Shown piece by piece: positions 20,153-28,480 of a stretch of 54,742 bases of DNA (positions within the stretch are counted from its first letter, which is position 1; each line of letters begins with the position of its first letter). Under the pieces are notes generated by a model that did not search any database, was not told the DNA's origin, and saw only the letters and a list, made by a program, of their open reading frames with translations. Origin of the DNA: Mycobacterium sp. 852002-51163_SCH5372311 (GTDB taxonomy: Bacteria; Actinomycetota; Actinomycetes; Mycobacteriales; Mycobacteriaceae); assembly GCF_001667115.1 (NCBI RefSeq), contig NZ_LZIJ01000080.1, forward strand, positions 1 to 54,742, read 5' to 3'. The position numbers and the translations under genes were made by a program.

Positions 20153-20432
20153 GTTGTGAACTGACGGATTTCGTTGTGAATGTGGGGCTTTCGGTGTGAA
20201 TGTAGGGCGGGAATCGGCCGCGAACTTCCGCCCAGGATTCACGCCCAGAGCCGACGATTCACAGCCAAGCCAGAGACTACGAATGTAGGCTCGGTACATC
20301 ATTGGCCACACCGGTCACTTCCATCACCGGGCAAGTGGCTTGTGTCTTTCTGTCCACCTCATAGCGACAATTACCTTGCCACGCAACGGCTGTCGCTCGG
20401 GGGCGGACAAAAGCCACACAAACTCCGCGCCG
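20153..20432 (+). repeat. Composite palindromic intergenic element, copy 1
   Basis: The 350-bp gap 20132-20481 holds no gene but two repeat blocks. Block A (20153-20276) has GTGAACTGACGG, TTCGTTGTGAA, TTCCGCCCAGG and GATTCACA, i.e. TGTGAA words at one end and TTCACA words at the other. Block B (20349-20432) is a palindrome: TGTCCACC..AGCGACA pairing with TGTCGCT..GGCGGACA. Both blocks recur at 39385-39633 in the opposite order and orientation, so the whole is one element. Function is unknown; it encodes no transposase. Confidence 0.7.
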
Positions 20433-20481
20433 GGACTGGTGGGACAGATGAGACTATGACGGCAGACCGAATGACCCAGCG

Positions 20482-21030
20482 TCACTGGACCTTTCGGCCC
20501 AGGAAGGCGGCCAGCTGATCGGCGGGTGGACGCTCAGTTGAACATGGCTGCTCGTCGCTGAACGGCTTGCCCTGTCCGCGGAACTGTGGTCCCACCACCG
20601 CACGCGCGACAGCGAGTTGCTCGGTCGCCAACTCGGGATCCAGATCCGTCGATTGACCGGTGGCGGCGGCAAGGTCCCACGCGTGGGTGAGCACATCGGT
20701 GGTGCGGAGCCCGATGAACAGTTGTCCAGGCAGCTCCCCGAACGGCAGTTTGAACGTCGTCGTCATGCCGTTCGGCGCCGCGAAGACCTGTTGAGCGGCG
20801 GCGGCCGAGGTCCGGTGGGCCGCGGCGATGTCATCGGGCCGAGGCGGTGGCTGGACGGGTTCGCTAGCCCAGAGCCCGACGTGCTCGTTGCCGCCGATGA
20901 CGTGCTCGATCAGATCACCGATCGTCCACTCCGAGCACGGTGTGGGAGTACCGATCTGGTCGGGGGTGACGTCGGCAAGGACGGCGGCGAACGCGTCCTG
21001 AGCGCGTTGGTGAGCAACTAGTGGGTCCAC
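20482..21030 (-). CDS. TIGR03086-family DinB-like metal-binding protein (Rv0738 ortholog)
   Basis: 182 aa, the same length as Rv0738. The N-terminal four-helix DinB/mycothiol-maleylpyruvate isomerase fold shows TPTPCSEWTIGDLIEHVIGG, with the conserved helix-2 His; DVLTHAWDLAAATGQ supplies further metal-ligand histidines. Members of this superfamily are mycothiol-dependent enzymes or uncharacterised. It follows the MarR gene after 20 bases on the same strand, suggesting the regulator controls it. Confidence 0.88.
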   Translation of the reverse strand: MDPLVAHQRAQDAFAAVLADVTPDQIGTPTPCSEWTIGDLIEHVIGGNEHVGLWASEPVQPPPRPDDIAAAHRTSAAAAQQVFAAPNGMTTTFKLPFGELPGQLFIGLRTTDVLTHAWDLAAATGQSTDLDPELATEQLAVARAVVGPQFRGQGKPFSDEQPCSTERPPADQLAAFLGRKVQ

Positions 21031-21050
21031 TGTCCTGCCTTTCTCTAGGT

Positions 21051-21563
21051 TCAGTCCGAGTAGTCTCCTGCGTTGCGGCGCAGGGTTTCAATAGACGACA
21101 CCAGCGCCTGTGATTCGTCGGCAGACATTCCTATTTCCGCGAACACCTGCTCATTGAGCGTGACGGTGGCATCTTCGACGGTCGAGCGGCCGAGGTCAGT
21201 GATTTGCACCAGCGTCGTTCGCCCGTCTGTGGGGTGCGGAACCCGCTGCACCAGCCCGTCGGCCTCCAGTCGCCGGATCGCGTGGGTGACGCTGGTGACG
21301 TGGACCTGCAACCGATCCGACGCTTTGGTGATCGGCAATGCTCCGGTCCGGCTGAAGGCCAACAACCGCAGCAGTTCGAATCGCGAGAAGCTCAGGTCGT
21401 ACGGGCGCAGCGCCGTCTCAACCCTGGCCAGCAAGATCTGGTGCGCGCGCATCACCGAGGTCACCGCGACCATGCCCGCTGCGACATCGCCCCATCCGGC
21501 TCGCTCCCAATTGGCGCGCGCAGCGGCGATCGGGTCACGCTTTTGAGGATTTGACGCGGCCAC
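21051..21563 (-). CDS. MarR-family transcriptional regulator (Rv0737 ortholog)
   Basis: 170 aa winged-helix protein: YDLSFSRFELLRLLAFSRTG, recognition helix region LQVHVTSVTHAIRRLEADGL and wing VQRVPHPTDGRTTLVQITDLG. Start GTG 21563 gives the VAASNPQKRDPIA N-terminus of the Rv0737 type, with AAAAGG just upstream. The frame stays open far upstream, but that part only mirrors the aminotransferase gene. A strong hairpin (21589-21625) separates it from the operon in front. Confidence 0.9.
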   Translation of the reverse strand: MAASNPQKRDPIAAARANWERAGWGDVAAGMVAVTSVMRAHQILLARVETALRPYDLSFSRFELLRLLAFSRTGALPITKASDRLQVHVTSVTHAIRRLEADGLVQRVPHPTDGRTTLVQITDLGRSTVEDATVTLNEQVFAEIGMSADESQALVSSIETLRRNAGDYSD

Positions 21564-21588
21564 GCCTTTTCTTACCGCAGATCCGAAG

Positions 21589-21625
21589 CCCGGCTTCCCC
21601 CGCCCCCTCGCCGGGGGAAGCCGGG
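21589..21625 (-). terminator. Strong GC hairpin ending the aminotransferase operon
   Basis: A perfect 13-bp stem, CCCGGCTTCCCCC (21589-21601) with GGGGGAAGCCGGG (21613-21625), and an 11-base loop start 10 bases beyond the aminotransferase stop. No U-tract follows on the minus strand. Position and stability suggest a transcription terminator between the accessory operon and marR. Confidence 0.6.
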
Positions 21626-21634
21626 TCACCGGAT

Positions 21635-22690
21635 TCAGCTTGCGCTCGCCGCCGGTTTTGCCACCGCATCCAGTACCGCCAGGGTGGACTCGCGGCTGCC
21701 CACGGTGATTCGGGCGCCACCGTCGGCGTAGCACCGGATGTGCAGGCCGCTGCCGGCGAATACCTCGCCCCACGGCCGCCCGCGCCCACCGCTGGACGGC
21801 AGGTATACGAAGTTCGCGTGCGCGTCGGGTGTATAAATCCCCATCGCGATCAGCCGCATCCGCAGATAGCGGCGTTCGGCGGTGATCGCTCGAATTCGTT
21901 GCAGCAGTTGATCTTCGGCATCGTAGGAGGCCGCGACGGCAAGCAGGCTGGTGATCGCGATGCCGAACGGCAGCTGCTGTGTCCACAACGTCTTGGCCAG
22001 CTCCGGGGATGCCAGGCCGTAACCGATTCGCAGGCCGGCCAGTCCGTACGCCTTGGAAAAGGTGCGCACCAGCACGACGTTGGGAAAATAACTGGTCAGG
22101 CCCCATACGTCGATCCGGTGCTGCGGGGCAGCGAATTCGATATAGGCCTCGTCGAGCAAGACGACGGTGTCGCGCGGGACCCGGCGCAGGAACCTGACGA
22201 TCTCGGCCGTCGGGTCCAGCGTGCCCGTCGGATTGTGCGGCCGGCACACCACCACCACGCGGGCATTGGCCGCAGCATCGGCCAGGGCGTCGAGATCGTT
22301 GTGGCCGTATTGGTCCAGCGGCACTGTCACCGGATTCAGCCGCGCCATCTTCGCAATGATTGGATATCCGTCGAACGTCGGCGACGACATGGCGATCGCG
22401 TCGCCGGGGGTGGTCAATGCCTGCAGCGCCTGCAGCACGACGCCCGTCGCACCGGCGCCGAGCACCACCTGGTCCGGTGGCAGGCCGATCCGGCCGGCGA
22501 TCAAGCTGCGCAACCGTTCGGGCAGAAACTCCGGATACCGATTGGCCGCGTCGATCGAGCGATACAGTGCCGAGCGCACCGCGGGAAGCGGCGGATACGG
22601 ATTTTCGTTGAGCGACAACGCAAACGGATCGATAGCGTCGGGAAAGCCGTCTCCGACTTCGGCGGTGACCGGGCTGGCAAAGGCTGCCAT
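21635..22690 (-). CDS. Fold-type I PLP aminotransferase, HisC-like
   Basis: 351 aa. PLP enzyme of the histidinol-phosphate/aromatic aminotransferase group: SLNENPYPPLP substrate loop, GAGATGVVLQAL phosphate-binding region, Asn153 in PHNPTG, Asp180 in LLDEAY, and Schiff-base Lys213 in TFSKAYGLAGLRIGYG. Genuine hisC lies in the his operon elsewhere in mycobacteria, so this is probably a pathway-specific paralog that aminates a ketone made by its neighbours. The start overlaps the KAS III stop by one base; last gene of the four-gene accessory operon, followed by a hairpin. Confidence 0.9.
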   Translation of the reverse strand: MAAFASPVTAEVGDGFPDAIDPFALSLNENPYPPLPAVRSALYRSIDAANRYPEFLPERLRSLIAGRIGLPPDQVVLGAGATGVVLQALQALTTPGDAIAMSSPTFDGYPIIAKMARLNPVTVPLDQYGHNDLDALADAAANARVVVVCRPHNPTGTLDPTAEIVRFLRRVPRDTVVLLDEAYIEFAAPQHRIDVWGLTSYFPNVVLVRTFSKAYGLAGLRIGYGLASPELAKTLWTQQLPFGIAITSLLAVAASYDAEDQLLQRIRAITAERRYLRMRLIAMGIYTPDAHANFVYLPSSGGRGRPWGEVFAGSGLHIRCYADGGARITVGSRESTLAVLDAVAKPAASAS

Positions 22691-23709
22691 CAGTCGCGCC
22701 CTCCCCAGCGCACCGCCGCCGCGCCGGCGAAGTCGCCGGCGTGCGCAAAGGCCGCCATCAGGACCAGGTCCCCGCTCTTGAGCTGCCCGTCGGATATTGC
22801 GCGGTCAAGGTTGACTGGAATACCCGCACCGAAAAGGTTGCCGCACTGGTCGAAGGTGTCCCGATGACGTTCCTTGGGCAGCTCCAGCGCTTCGCGCCAA
22901 TTGCGCAGAAACACCCGGTTGGGTTGGTTGGTCACCAGTAGATCGATGTCTTTGGGAGCCACGCCGATTCGGTCGCATACCGCCAGCGCCACCTCAGGAA
23001 CCTGCCGGTTGCCGCGGGCCAGGACTTTCGTGATCTTGCTATCCGTGAACCCGATGCTGCCCTCGCCGGTTCCGGCCGCCCACCATTTGCGGGGCGGGTC
23101 GTAAGACAGCGTCATCTCACCGGCGTACTCGCCATAGGTGCGGCATTCGGCATCCAGAATGGGCGACTGATCGGACAGCGCGACCAGGCCGACCGCGGCC
23201 CCGTCGCCCGGCACCGCAGACTGCGCCTTGCGACGGATCGTGGGCTGATCGAAGAACTGCCCGGCCGCATTCTGGGCGATGGCGATCAGCGCGGTGCGAC
23301 CTTCGCCCGACGACAGCAGTTTGCGAGCCACGTTGAGCGCCAGCACGAACGCCGCACATCCGCCGTTGTTCAGGTCCAGCGCCCACGAAGGTCGCAGGCC
23401 CAACCGGTGGGCGATGCCGCCGCCTTCGCCGTAGAAGGCCATGTCGGGTACCTGGGTGTGGGTGATCAGCACGTCGACGCTCTCGATGAAATCTTGGCCG
23501 TGCCGGTCGATCAAACCTTGCGCCGCACGCTCTACCATGTCGATCGCGGTCTCGTCCGGTGCGACGTGATGACGAAACTTCGGCGCACGGAACATGAGAT
23601 TGTCACGCAGGTCGTCGGTCTCGGCGAATTGCGCGTAGTACTCCGCGCCGATGGGTTCGCCGGGCAGGTAGGTGGAAACGTCGATCAGGCTGACGCTCTG
23701 GTTGCTCAT
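22690..23709 (-). CDS. KAS III-like thiolase-fold enzyme with His-to-Asn active-site change
   Basis: 339 aa. Thiolase fold with nucleophile Cys118 in DLNNGGCAAFVLAL and the C-terminal Asn291 of the triad in CGNLFGAG. The position of the usual HQAN histidine reads NQPN (Asn261), so decarboxylative condensation by the standard mechanism is doubtful; an acyltransferase or non-decarboxylating role is more likely. The catalytic Cys suggests it can still carry an acyl group from CoA or ACP. Start ATG 23709 has AGGAACGAT upstream. Third of four genes in the operon at 21.6-26.1 kb. Confidence 0.88.
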   Translation of the reverse strand: MSNQSVSLIDVSTYLPGEPIGAEYYAQFAETDDLRDNLMFRAPKFRHHVAPDETAIDMVERAAQGLIDRHGQDFIESVDVLITHTQVPDMAFYGEGGGIAHRLGLRPSWALDLNNGGCAAFVLALNVARKLLSSGEGRTALIAIAQNAAGQFFDQPTIRRKAQSAVPGDGAAVGLVALSDQSPILDAECRTYGEYAGEMTLSYDPPRKWWAAGTGEGSIGFTDSKITKVLARGNRQVPEVALAVCDRIGVAPKDIDLLVTNQPNRVFLRNWREALELPKERHRDTFDQCGNLFGAGIPVNLDRAISDGQLKSGDLVLMAAFAHAGDFAGAAAVRWGGRD

Positions 23710-23717
23710 ATCGTTCC

Positions 23718-24395
23718 TCAGCTCATCCACTCGGGGGTCACCGGCAGCCCGTTGCGGTGGCGGTACTCGGCGATCGCCTTGAGGTTCTTCAGTTCCAGCA
23801 GGTGGCCGGCGCCGAACATGTCCCAGAAATCGCCGACCCACACCGGGCGTTGCGCCGGCGCGGTCTCGGGGTACGGGTTCTTGTCATAGAAGGGGTGATG
23901 GCAATTGGTCCACAGCACAACCGAACCCGGCTTGTCGAGGACCACCTGGGCATCGACGACGCGCATCAAATAGATCATCCACAAGTGCTTGCCCTGGTCC
24001 CATGCGCAGTGGTAATCGACGGTCCGGGCCTGCTTGTCGGCGATGGTGCGGGTGTAGATCTTCGTCTCCGAACCAAGCCGGTCGTAGGCAAGCCAAAGAC
24101 CGGGTTCGTCGGTAGTGGTGAATCCGCGCAGACTATAAGTCCACTCCTCCAGGCTGCGGGTGTCGGCCATGTACTCGTAAAGCTCATCAGGCGGACAGTC
24201 GACGTAATCGTTGACGGTGCAGTACTCCCCGTAGACGACGTCGTGCGGGTATACCGACCGCATCATCTCCATGATGATCGGGGTGGCCTTTTCCCTGGGG
24301 CTGGTTTCGATGCGGACCAAGCCGTCGATGGGCTCACCCAGGCCGGTCTGGGCCAGGTGGTGGGTTTGGATATCGTCAAGCGCTGGCAGCGACAT
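23718..24395 (-). CDS. SRPBCC (START-like) domain protein
   Basis: 225 aa. Residues about 55-200 look like a polyketide cyclase/SRPBCC hydrophobic-cavity domain: NDYVDCPPDELYEYMAD, TRSLEEWTYSLRGF, a Trp-rich VWVGDFWDMFGAGHLLE helix near the end. The first 50 residues are an added helical region. No catalytic residues are evident; such proteins bind or cyclise lipids and ketides. Start ATG 24395 lies inside the 3' end of the ThDP gene (20-base overlap), and the KAS III gene follows after eight bases, so all are one operon. Confidence 0.82.
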   Translation of the reverse strand: MSLPALDDIQTHHLAQTGLGEPIDGLVRIETSPREKATPIIMEMMRSVYPHDVVYGEYCTVNDYVDCPPDELYEYMADTRSLEEWTYSLRGFTTTDEPGLWLAYDRLGSETKIYTRTIADKQARTVDYHCAWDQGKHLWMIYLMRVVDAQVVLDKPGSVVLWTNCHHPFYDKNPYPETAPAQRPVWVGDFWDMFGAGHLLELKNLKAIAEYRHRNGLPVTPEWMS

Positions 24396-26142
24396 CGGTT
24401 CGGTTCTCCTTAGCGGTTGTGATCGTATGTTTGACCGAAGGTCTTTGGCGGCCATCGAGAAGTGATGCGAGGAATGGTGCGAAGGGCGGGATTTCGTCGG
24501 CAGCACATTCGACGCTGACCACCGCAGGGCCATCGATGTCCGAGACCGCGCGCATCGCGGCGGCCAGGGCGTCGAGGTCGCTGACGTCGATGGAGGCCAG
24601 GCCCGGGAACATCGCCGCCAGACCGGCACCCAGCCGGCTGGGCCGGAATCGGTTGTAGCTGTAGAGATCGTCGTAGAACAGTTGCTCGCGGGTGACGCAC
24701 ATGGCGTGGGCATTGTTGTTGAGCAACACGAACGTCACCGGAAGCCGATACTGCACCGCGGTGTGCACCTCCATGCCGTGCATGAAAAATGCTCCGTCAC
24801 CGGCGATTACGACAGTGCGACCGGGGCCGCGTCCGGAGCTGGACCGGCCGAACGCCATCCCGATGCCCGCACCGAAGCTATAGCCCATCCCCCCCATGCC
24901 GAGCGCGACCGCGAACCTGCCGCCGCGCCGCGCCGGCAGGTAGTGGATCGCCGCCGCGCCGGTGTTGCCCGCGTCGACCACGACGTCTGTCCCGTCCGGC
25001 AGGGCGGCGTCGAGTACGGCCATGGCGTCGCGGTACCGGACTCCCGGCCCTAAGTACGCGGGCGGCACCAGTTCGGTGCGTCGCACCGCGTCGGGTACCC
25101 GCACACCCGTCGGCCGTCCACGGCCGGACAACGACTGGATCATCATGCGCAGCGATCCGCGCAAGTCGTCGGTGTGCACGTGGGTGCACGAAATGTACGG
25201 CGGCGCTGAGCCGATCGAGACGGTCACCTTCGGCAGCACGTCGTCGAGACCGGTGCGGGCGGTGGCGGACAGCCGGGTACCTACCACAAGGCACACCGCG
25301 CTGGCGTTGACCGCTTCGATCACACCGGGGTGGCCCATGACACCGGTGACACCGAGCGCGGACGACGAGCCCAAACCCGGTGTCCCCGCCACGTCCTTCG
25401 CGTCGGGGACAGTAGCCACCCGTGCCCGCAACACCGCGCGCAGCTCCTCGAGCTCGGCGCGGGCGTCGTCGCGGGCCACCTGCTCGCCCACGATGATGGT
25501 GACCGGACCGTTCGCGTCGCGCAGCACTTTGACGATCGGATGCGGGTTGCCGATGGGGCGCGGCTCGAGAATGGCATAGCCGTTGTTCCGGCTCTCGATC
25601 TCGACTCGGCTCTGCTGAATGTCCTTGGGCAGCAACAACACTGCCGGCCCGCCGGTGCGAGCTGTCGCGATGGCCCGCGGCAGCGCCGTGAAGATGCCGG
25701 CCGGTGTGAGCACGCGCTCACACGACACCGAGACCGCGGAGAACAGCGCTTCGGCGTTCAGCGATCCGTTGCGTCCGCTGGTGTCCTGAAAGCTGCCCAG
25801 CCCGTCCATCGCGGTGGGGGCCTGGCCGACCAAAGCAAGCACCGGGACCCGGCTGGCCAGCGCCTCGCCCAGTCCAGCAACCAGATTCAGCGCACCGCCG
25901 CCCGAAGTGGCCGCGACGATTCCCAGTCCAGAGCCGGGTCCGGCCCCGCTGCGGCTGTACCCGTCGGCCATGGTGGCGGCGGAGAACTCATGCTTGGCCA
26001 GCACTGCGGTGATGCCGGACCGGAAATGCGCCGCGTCGTACAGATCCTCGATGTTGGCGCCGTCCACGCCGAAAATGTGGTCGGCGCCAATTGCGGCGAG
26101 CCGGTCGACGATGTAGTCGACCACCCGGTACTGCCCTGGCAT
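24376..26142 (-). CDS. ThDP-dependent enzyme of the acetolactate synthase / decarboxylase family
   Basis: 588 aa with three domains. N-terminal PYR domain with the cofactor-activating Glu52 in AKHEFSAATMADGYSR; a degenerate central FAD/CoA-type domain (about 185-330); C-terminal PP domain with the diphosphate motif GDGAFFMHGMEVHTA..LLNNNAH. The enzyme should form or transfer an activated aldehyde, making an acyloin or decarboxylating a 2-oxo acid. It is not ilvB, which lies elsewhere with ilvN. First gene of the accessory operon. CGTGTC lies 6 bases before ATG 26142, so the transcript may be leaderless. Confidence 0.9.
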   Translation of the reverse strand: MPGQYRVVDYIVDRLAAIGADHIFGVDGANIEDLYDAAHFRSGITAVLAKHEFSAATMADGYSRSGAGPGSGLGIVAATSGGGALNLVAGLGEALASRVPVLALVGQAPTAMDGLGSFQDTSGRNGSLNAEALFSAVSVSCERVLTPAGIFTALPRAIATARTGGPAVLLLPKDIQQSRVEIESRNNGYAILEPRPIGNPHPIVKVLRDANGPVTIIVGEQVARDDARAELEELRAVLRARVATVPDAKDVAGTPGLGSSSALGVTGVMGHPGVIEAVNASAVCLVVGTRLSATARTGLDDVLPKVTVSIGSAPPYISCTHVHTDDLRGSLRMMIQSLSGRGRPTGVRVPDAVRRTELVPPAYLGPGVRYRDAMAVLDAALPDGTDVVVDAGNTGAAAIHYLPARRGGRFAVALGMGGMGYSFGAGIGMAFGRSSSGRGPGRTVVIAGDGAFFMHGMEVHTAVQYRLPVTFVLLNNNAHAMCVTREQLFYDDLYSYNRFRPSRLGAGLAAMFPGLASIDVSDLDALAAAMRAVSDIDGPAVVSVECAADEIPPFAPFLASLLDGRQRPSVKHTITTAKENRTDVAASA

Positions 26143-26148
26143 GTCATT

Positions 26149-26176
26149 GACACGACACGTGGAGGCTTTGAGTTCA
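26149..26176 (-). promoter_or_regulatory. Putative SigL promoter of the accessory operon
   Basis: Minus strand: TGAACT (26176-26171), 16-base spacer, CGTGTC (26154-26149), then six bases to the ThDP gene ATG. Hexamers and spacing are identical to the site before sigL. The M. tuberculosis SigL consensus, as I recall it, is TGAACC-N16-18-CGTGTC. A second overlapping CGTGTC starts at 26159. I infer that SigL switches on the four-gene operon. Confidence 0.65.
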
Positions 26177-26190
26177 CCTCACCGCGGGAA

Positions 26191-26967
26191 TTACAGCGAA
26201 CGCTCCAACAGCACGTGACCGTCGTCCGCGGAAACCACTTGCACCGCGGCAATCTGGGCCATCGGCGTCGAAATGCTTGCCGCGGGCGTCGCGGTGTGGC
26301 CGGGGTCGGCCACCCAGGTGGCCAATCGGGTCTGACTGCCGTCGCGCCCGATCACGACCATCGCCAGCGTGTCATGGTGAGCGGTCAGCGGTGCCAGGCA
26401 CACGCAGCGCAGATTGATGAACGTGCCCCAGTGTTGCGGGGTGACCGCCACCGTCGAGGCCAGCAGGTTGGTGCCGACCTGAGTCATCGGCTGGGCAGAC
26501 GCCGTCACCTGCTGAGCAGGGGTTGCCGAATGACCCTGGACCCCGACGAACACGCCGATTGCCAGCACCGCGGCGGCCGCGGCTGAGGCCACCCACGCCG
26601 TCATGCGGGTGCGGCGGCGACGCCAACGCACCTTTTCCAACAGCGTCGGCAACAACTGTGGCGACATCTCAGGTGTCGCGAACGCCGTCCCGGCCGCGCC
26701 GCCCGACTCGGCGATCGCGGTCACTTCGGCACGGTCGAGCTGCGAAAGCAGGGCAGGCACGCCGCTGAGTTCGGCGACGGCCTCCCGGCATGGCGGGCAC
26801 TGGGTCAGGTGTGACTCGTATTCGCGACGCTCGGCGGCAGAGAGTGACCCCAGCACGTACGCGGCGTCCCACGTCGCGTACGTGTCCTCGTTCATGGCCA
26901 GATCGCGTATCTCTTTGTCACCGGGCGTGTCGCCCGGCGGGCCGATTCCCCGTAGCGGCATCCTCAT
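26191..26967 (-). CDS. rslA: Anti-sigma-L factor RslA
   Basis: 258 aa single-pass membrane protein. Zinc-associated anti-sigma motif His53-x3-Cys57-x2-Cys60 (ESHLTQCPPCREA) in the cytosolic part, basic stop-transfer WRRRRTRM, membrane helix about 122-142, and an extracytoplasmic domain with CVC (redox-capable cysteines). In M. tuberculosis RslA binds SigL and releases it on oxidation of the zinc centre. Start ATG 26967 matches the M. tuberculosis N-terminus (MxMPLRG); ATG 26895 is a weaker alternative. It follows sigL by 97 bases. Confidence 0.95.
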   Translation of the reverse strand: MRMPLRGIGPPGDTPGDKEIRDLAMNEDTYATWDAAYVLGSLSAAERREYESHLTQCPPCREAVAELSGVPALLSQLDRAEVTAIAESGGAAGTAFATPEMSPQLLPTLLEKVRWRRRRTRMTAWVASAAAAAVLAIGVFVGVQGHSATPAQQVTASAQPMTQVGTNLLASTVAVTPQHWGTFINLRCVCLAPLTAHHDTLAMVVIGRDGSQTRLATWVADPGHTATPAASISTPMAQIAAVQVVSADDGHVLLERSL

Positions 26968-27064
26968 GTCATTTCTCCCGTCACCCTCAAGTATTCGGAA
27001 CCGATTGCCAGCCGGATGGGCCCGAGATTCCCACGGATCCCGATATCCCCAAAAGATTCCGCTG

Positions 27065-27598
27065 TCATCGGGTTACTCCAAGTTCCTGCAGAGTGAGCCG
27101 CAATGCCCGTACGGCATAGTGTAATCGCGACTTCACTGTTCCTTCCGCGATTCCGAGGTCCGTAGCGATCTGCGCGGTGGTCCATCCGCGGTAGTAGGAC
27201 CGCTCGATGACCGCCCGGTGCTCCGCGGACAACTGGGCCATCGCGTCGCCGATCAACATCCGGTCCAGTGCGGCGTTGACCTCATCCGGCGTGGACCGCT
27301 CGGGCGCGCCTTCCTCGTCGGTCGAACCGACGACGTTGCGGAACCGGGCGCTGCGCCGGTCGTCGATGATCATGTTGCGGGCCACGGTGAACAGCCATGC
27401 CCGCGCCGGGCGCTCCGAGTCGCCGATCACTTCCGGATGCTGCCACGCCCGCAGCAGCGTCTCCTGTACCACGTCCTCGGCCTGGCTCGCGTCGCCGGTC
27501 AGCCGCAGCGCGTAGCGCCACAACACGGCGGCGTGCTCGTCGTAGAGCGCCTTCATCAGCGCGGCTTCCGCAGCCGCGACGCCGGCAACCCGAGCCAC
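27065..27598 (-). CDS. sigL: ECF sigma factor SigL
   Basis: 177 aa, equal to M. tuberculosis SigL. Region 2: LWRYALRLTGDASQAEDVVQ, LLRAWQHPEV and TVARNMIIDDRRSARFRN; region 4: LSAEHRAVIERSYYRGW and the helix-turn-helix TAQIATDLGIAEGTVKSRL. Start GTG 27598 is fixed by a near-perfect Shine-Dalgarno (AGGAGGTGA) and by the MARVAG N-terminus of the M. tuberculosis protein; an earlier in-frame ATG has no such site. A TGAACT-N16-CGTGTC promoter lies 20 bases upstream, consistent with autoregulation. Partner of rslA. Confidence 0.96.
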   Translation of the reverse strand: MARVAGVAAAEAALMKALYDEHAAVLWRYALRLTGDASQAEDVVQETLLRAWQHPEVIGDSERPARAWLFTVARNMIIDDRRSARFRNVVGSTDEEGAPERSTPDEVNAALDRMLIGDAMAQLSAEHRAVIERSYYRGWTTAQIATDLGIAEGTVKSRLHYAVRALRLTLQELGVTR

Positions 27599-27617
27599 GC
27601 AATCACCTCCTGCAACT

Positions 27618-27645
27618 GACACGAGGCGAGTGGGTGATTAGTTCA
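27618..27645 (-). promoter_or_regulatory. SigL autoregulatory promoter
   Basis: Minus strand TGAACT (27645-27640), 16-base spacer, CGTGTC (27623-27618), with sigL GTG 20 bases downstream and the ribosome-binding site between. It matches the known SigL consensus at all but one position (T for the last C of the -35). Confidence 0.75.
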
Positions 27646-27677
27646 TCGTCGCACGGTCATAAGCTGGGTAAACCGGC

Positions 27678-28478
27678 TCAGGGCAGGGTCAGAATGCGCG
27701 GCCCACTCTCGGTCACCGCCACCGTGTGCTCCCAATGTGCCGCCCGTGACCCGTCGGCGGTGGTCACCGTCCATTCGTCGTCGAGGACCACCGTCTTGCC
27801 GGTTCCCAGGGTGAGCATCGGCTCGATGGCCAGCACCGAACCGGCGGCCAGCAGCGGACCGCGGCCGGGCGGCCCCTCGTTGGGCAGGAACGGGTCCATG
27901 TGCATGTGCCTGCCGATGCCATGGCCCCCGTACCCCTGCACGATCCCGAACGCGCGTGCGTAGCGGACCTCAGCCGCTCGAGTGCCGAGTTCGATGGCGT
28001 GCGCGACGTCGGTCAAGCGATTGCCGACGACCATCGCCGCGATTCCGGCTTCCAGCGATTCCCTGGTCGCCTGCGAGAGTGCTTCGTCGGCCGGGTCGAG
28101 GATTCCGACGCCGAACGTGACCGCGGCATCGCCGTGCCACCCGTCCAGTACCGCACCGCAGTCGATGGAGACCAGGTCGCCGGCAGCAAGAATCTCGGCG
28201 GCCGAGGGGATGCCGTGGACCACCCGGTCGTTGACGGATGCACAGATCGACGCCGGGTAGCCGTGGTAGCCCAGGAACGACGGCGTGGCGCCGGCTTCGC
28301 GGATCACCGACTCCGCGATTTCATCGAGGCTCAGGGTCGAGACCCCGGCAACCGCGGCGGCCTGGACGGCGTTCAGCGCGACTGCGACGACGGCGCCGGC
28401 GGCGGCCATCGCGTCGAGTTCGGCTGCACTGCGCTGCGGCACGACCCTGCGAGGCCGCAGGCGTGCCAAAGCGCTCAT
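27678..28478 (-). CDS. map: Methionine aminopeptidase, type I
   Basis: 266 aa pita-bread enzyme. Metal ligands are visible: Asp in VSIDCG, Asp in [10 protein letters not shown], His in [10 protein letters not shown], Glu in AIEPML and Glu in the C-terminal [10 protein letters not shown] block. The active-site loop [18 protein letters not shown] is standard. It removes initiator methionine. It lacks the N-terminal SH3-type extension of mycobacterial MapB, so it corresponds to MapA (Rv0734). It follows adk by two bases in the secY-adk-map operon. Confidence 0.95.
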   Translation of the reverse strand: MSALARLRPRRVVPQRSAAELDAMAAAGAVVAVALNAVQAAAVAGVSTLSLDEIAESVIREAGATPSFLGYHGYPASICASVNDRVVHGIPSAAEILAAGDLVSIDCGAVLDGWHGDAAVTFGVGILDPADEALSQATRESLEAGIAAMVVGNRLTDVAHAIELGTRAAEVRYARAFGIVQGYGGHGIGRHMHMDPFLPNEGPPGRGPLLAAGSVLAIEPMLTLGTGKTVVLDDEWTVTTADGSRAAHWEHTVAVTESGPRILTLP

Positions 28479-28480
28479 GG

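Noticed and set aside
20180..20518. Plus-strand open frame through the intergenic repeat
   Set aside because: It consists of the palindromic repeat element and does not resemble any protein; the element recurs elsewhere in inverted form.
21564..22748. Long frame upstream of and in frame with marR
   Set aside because: It lies in another frame of the aminotransferase gene, is Arg/Pro-rich low-complexity translation, and the MarR homology begins only at 21563.
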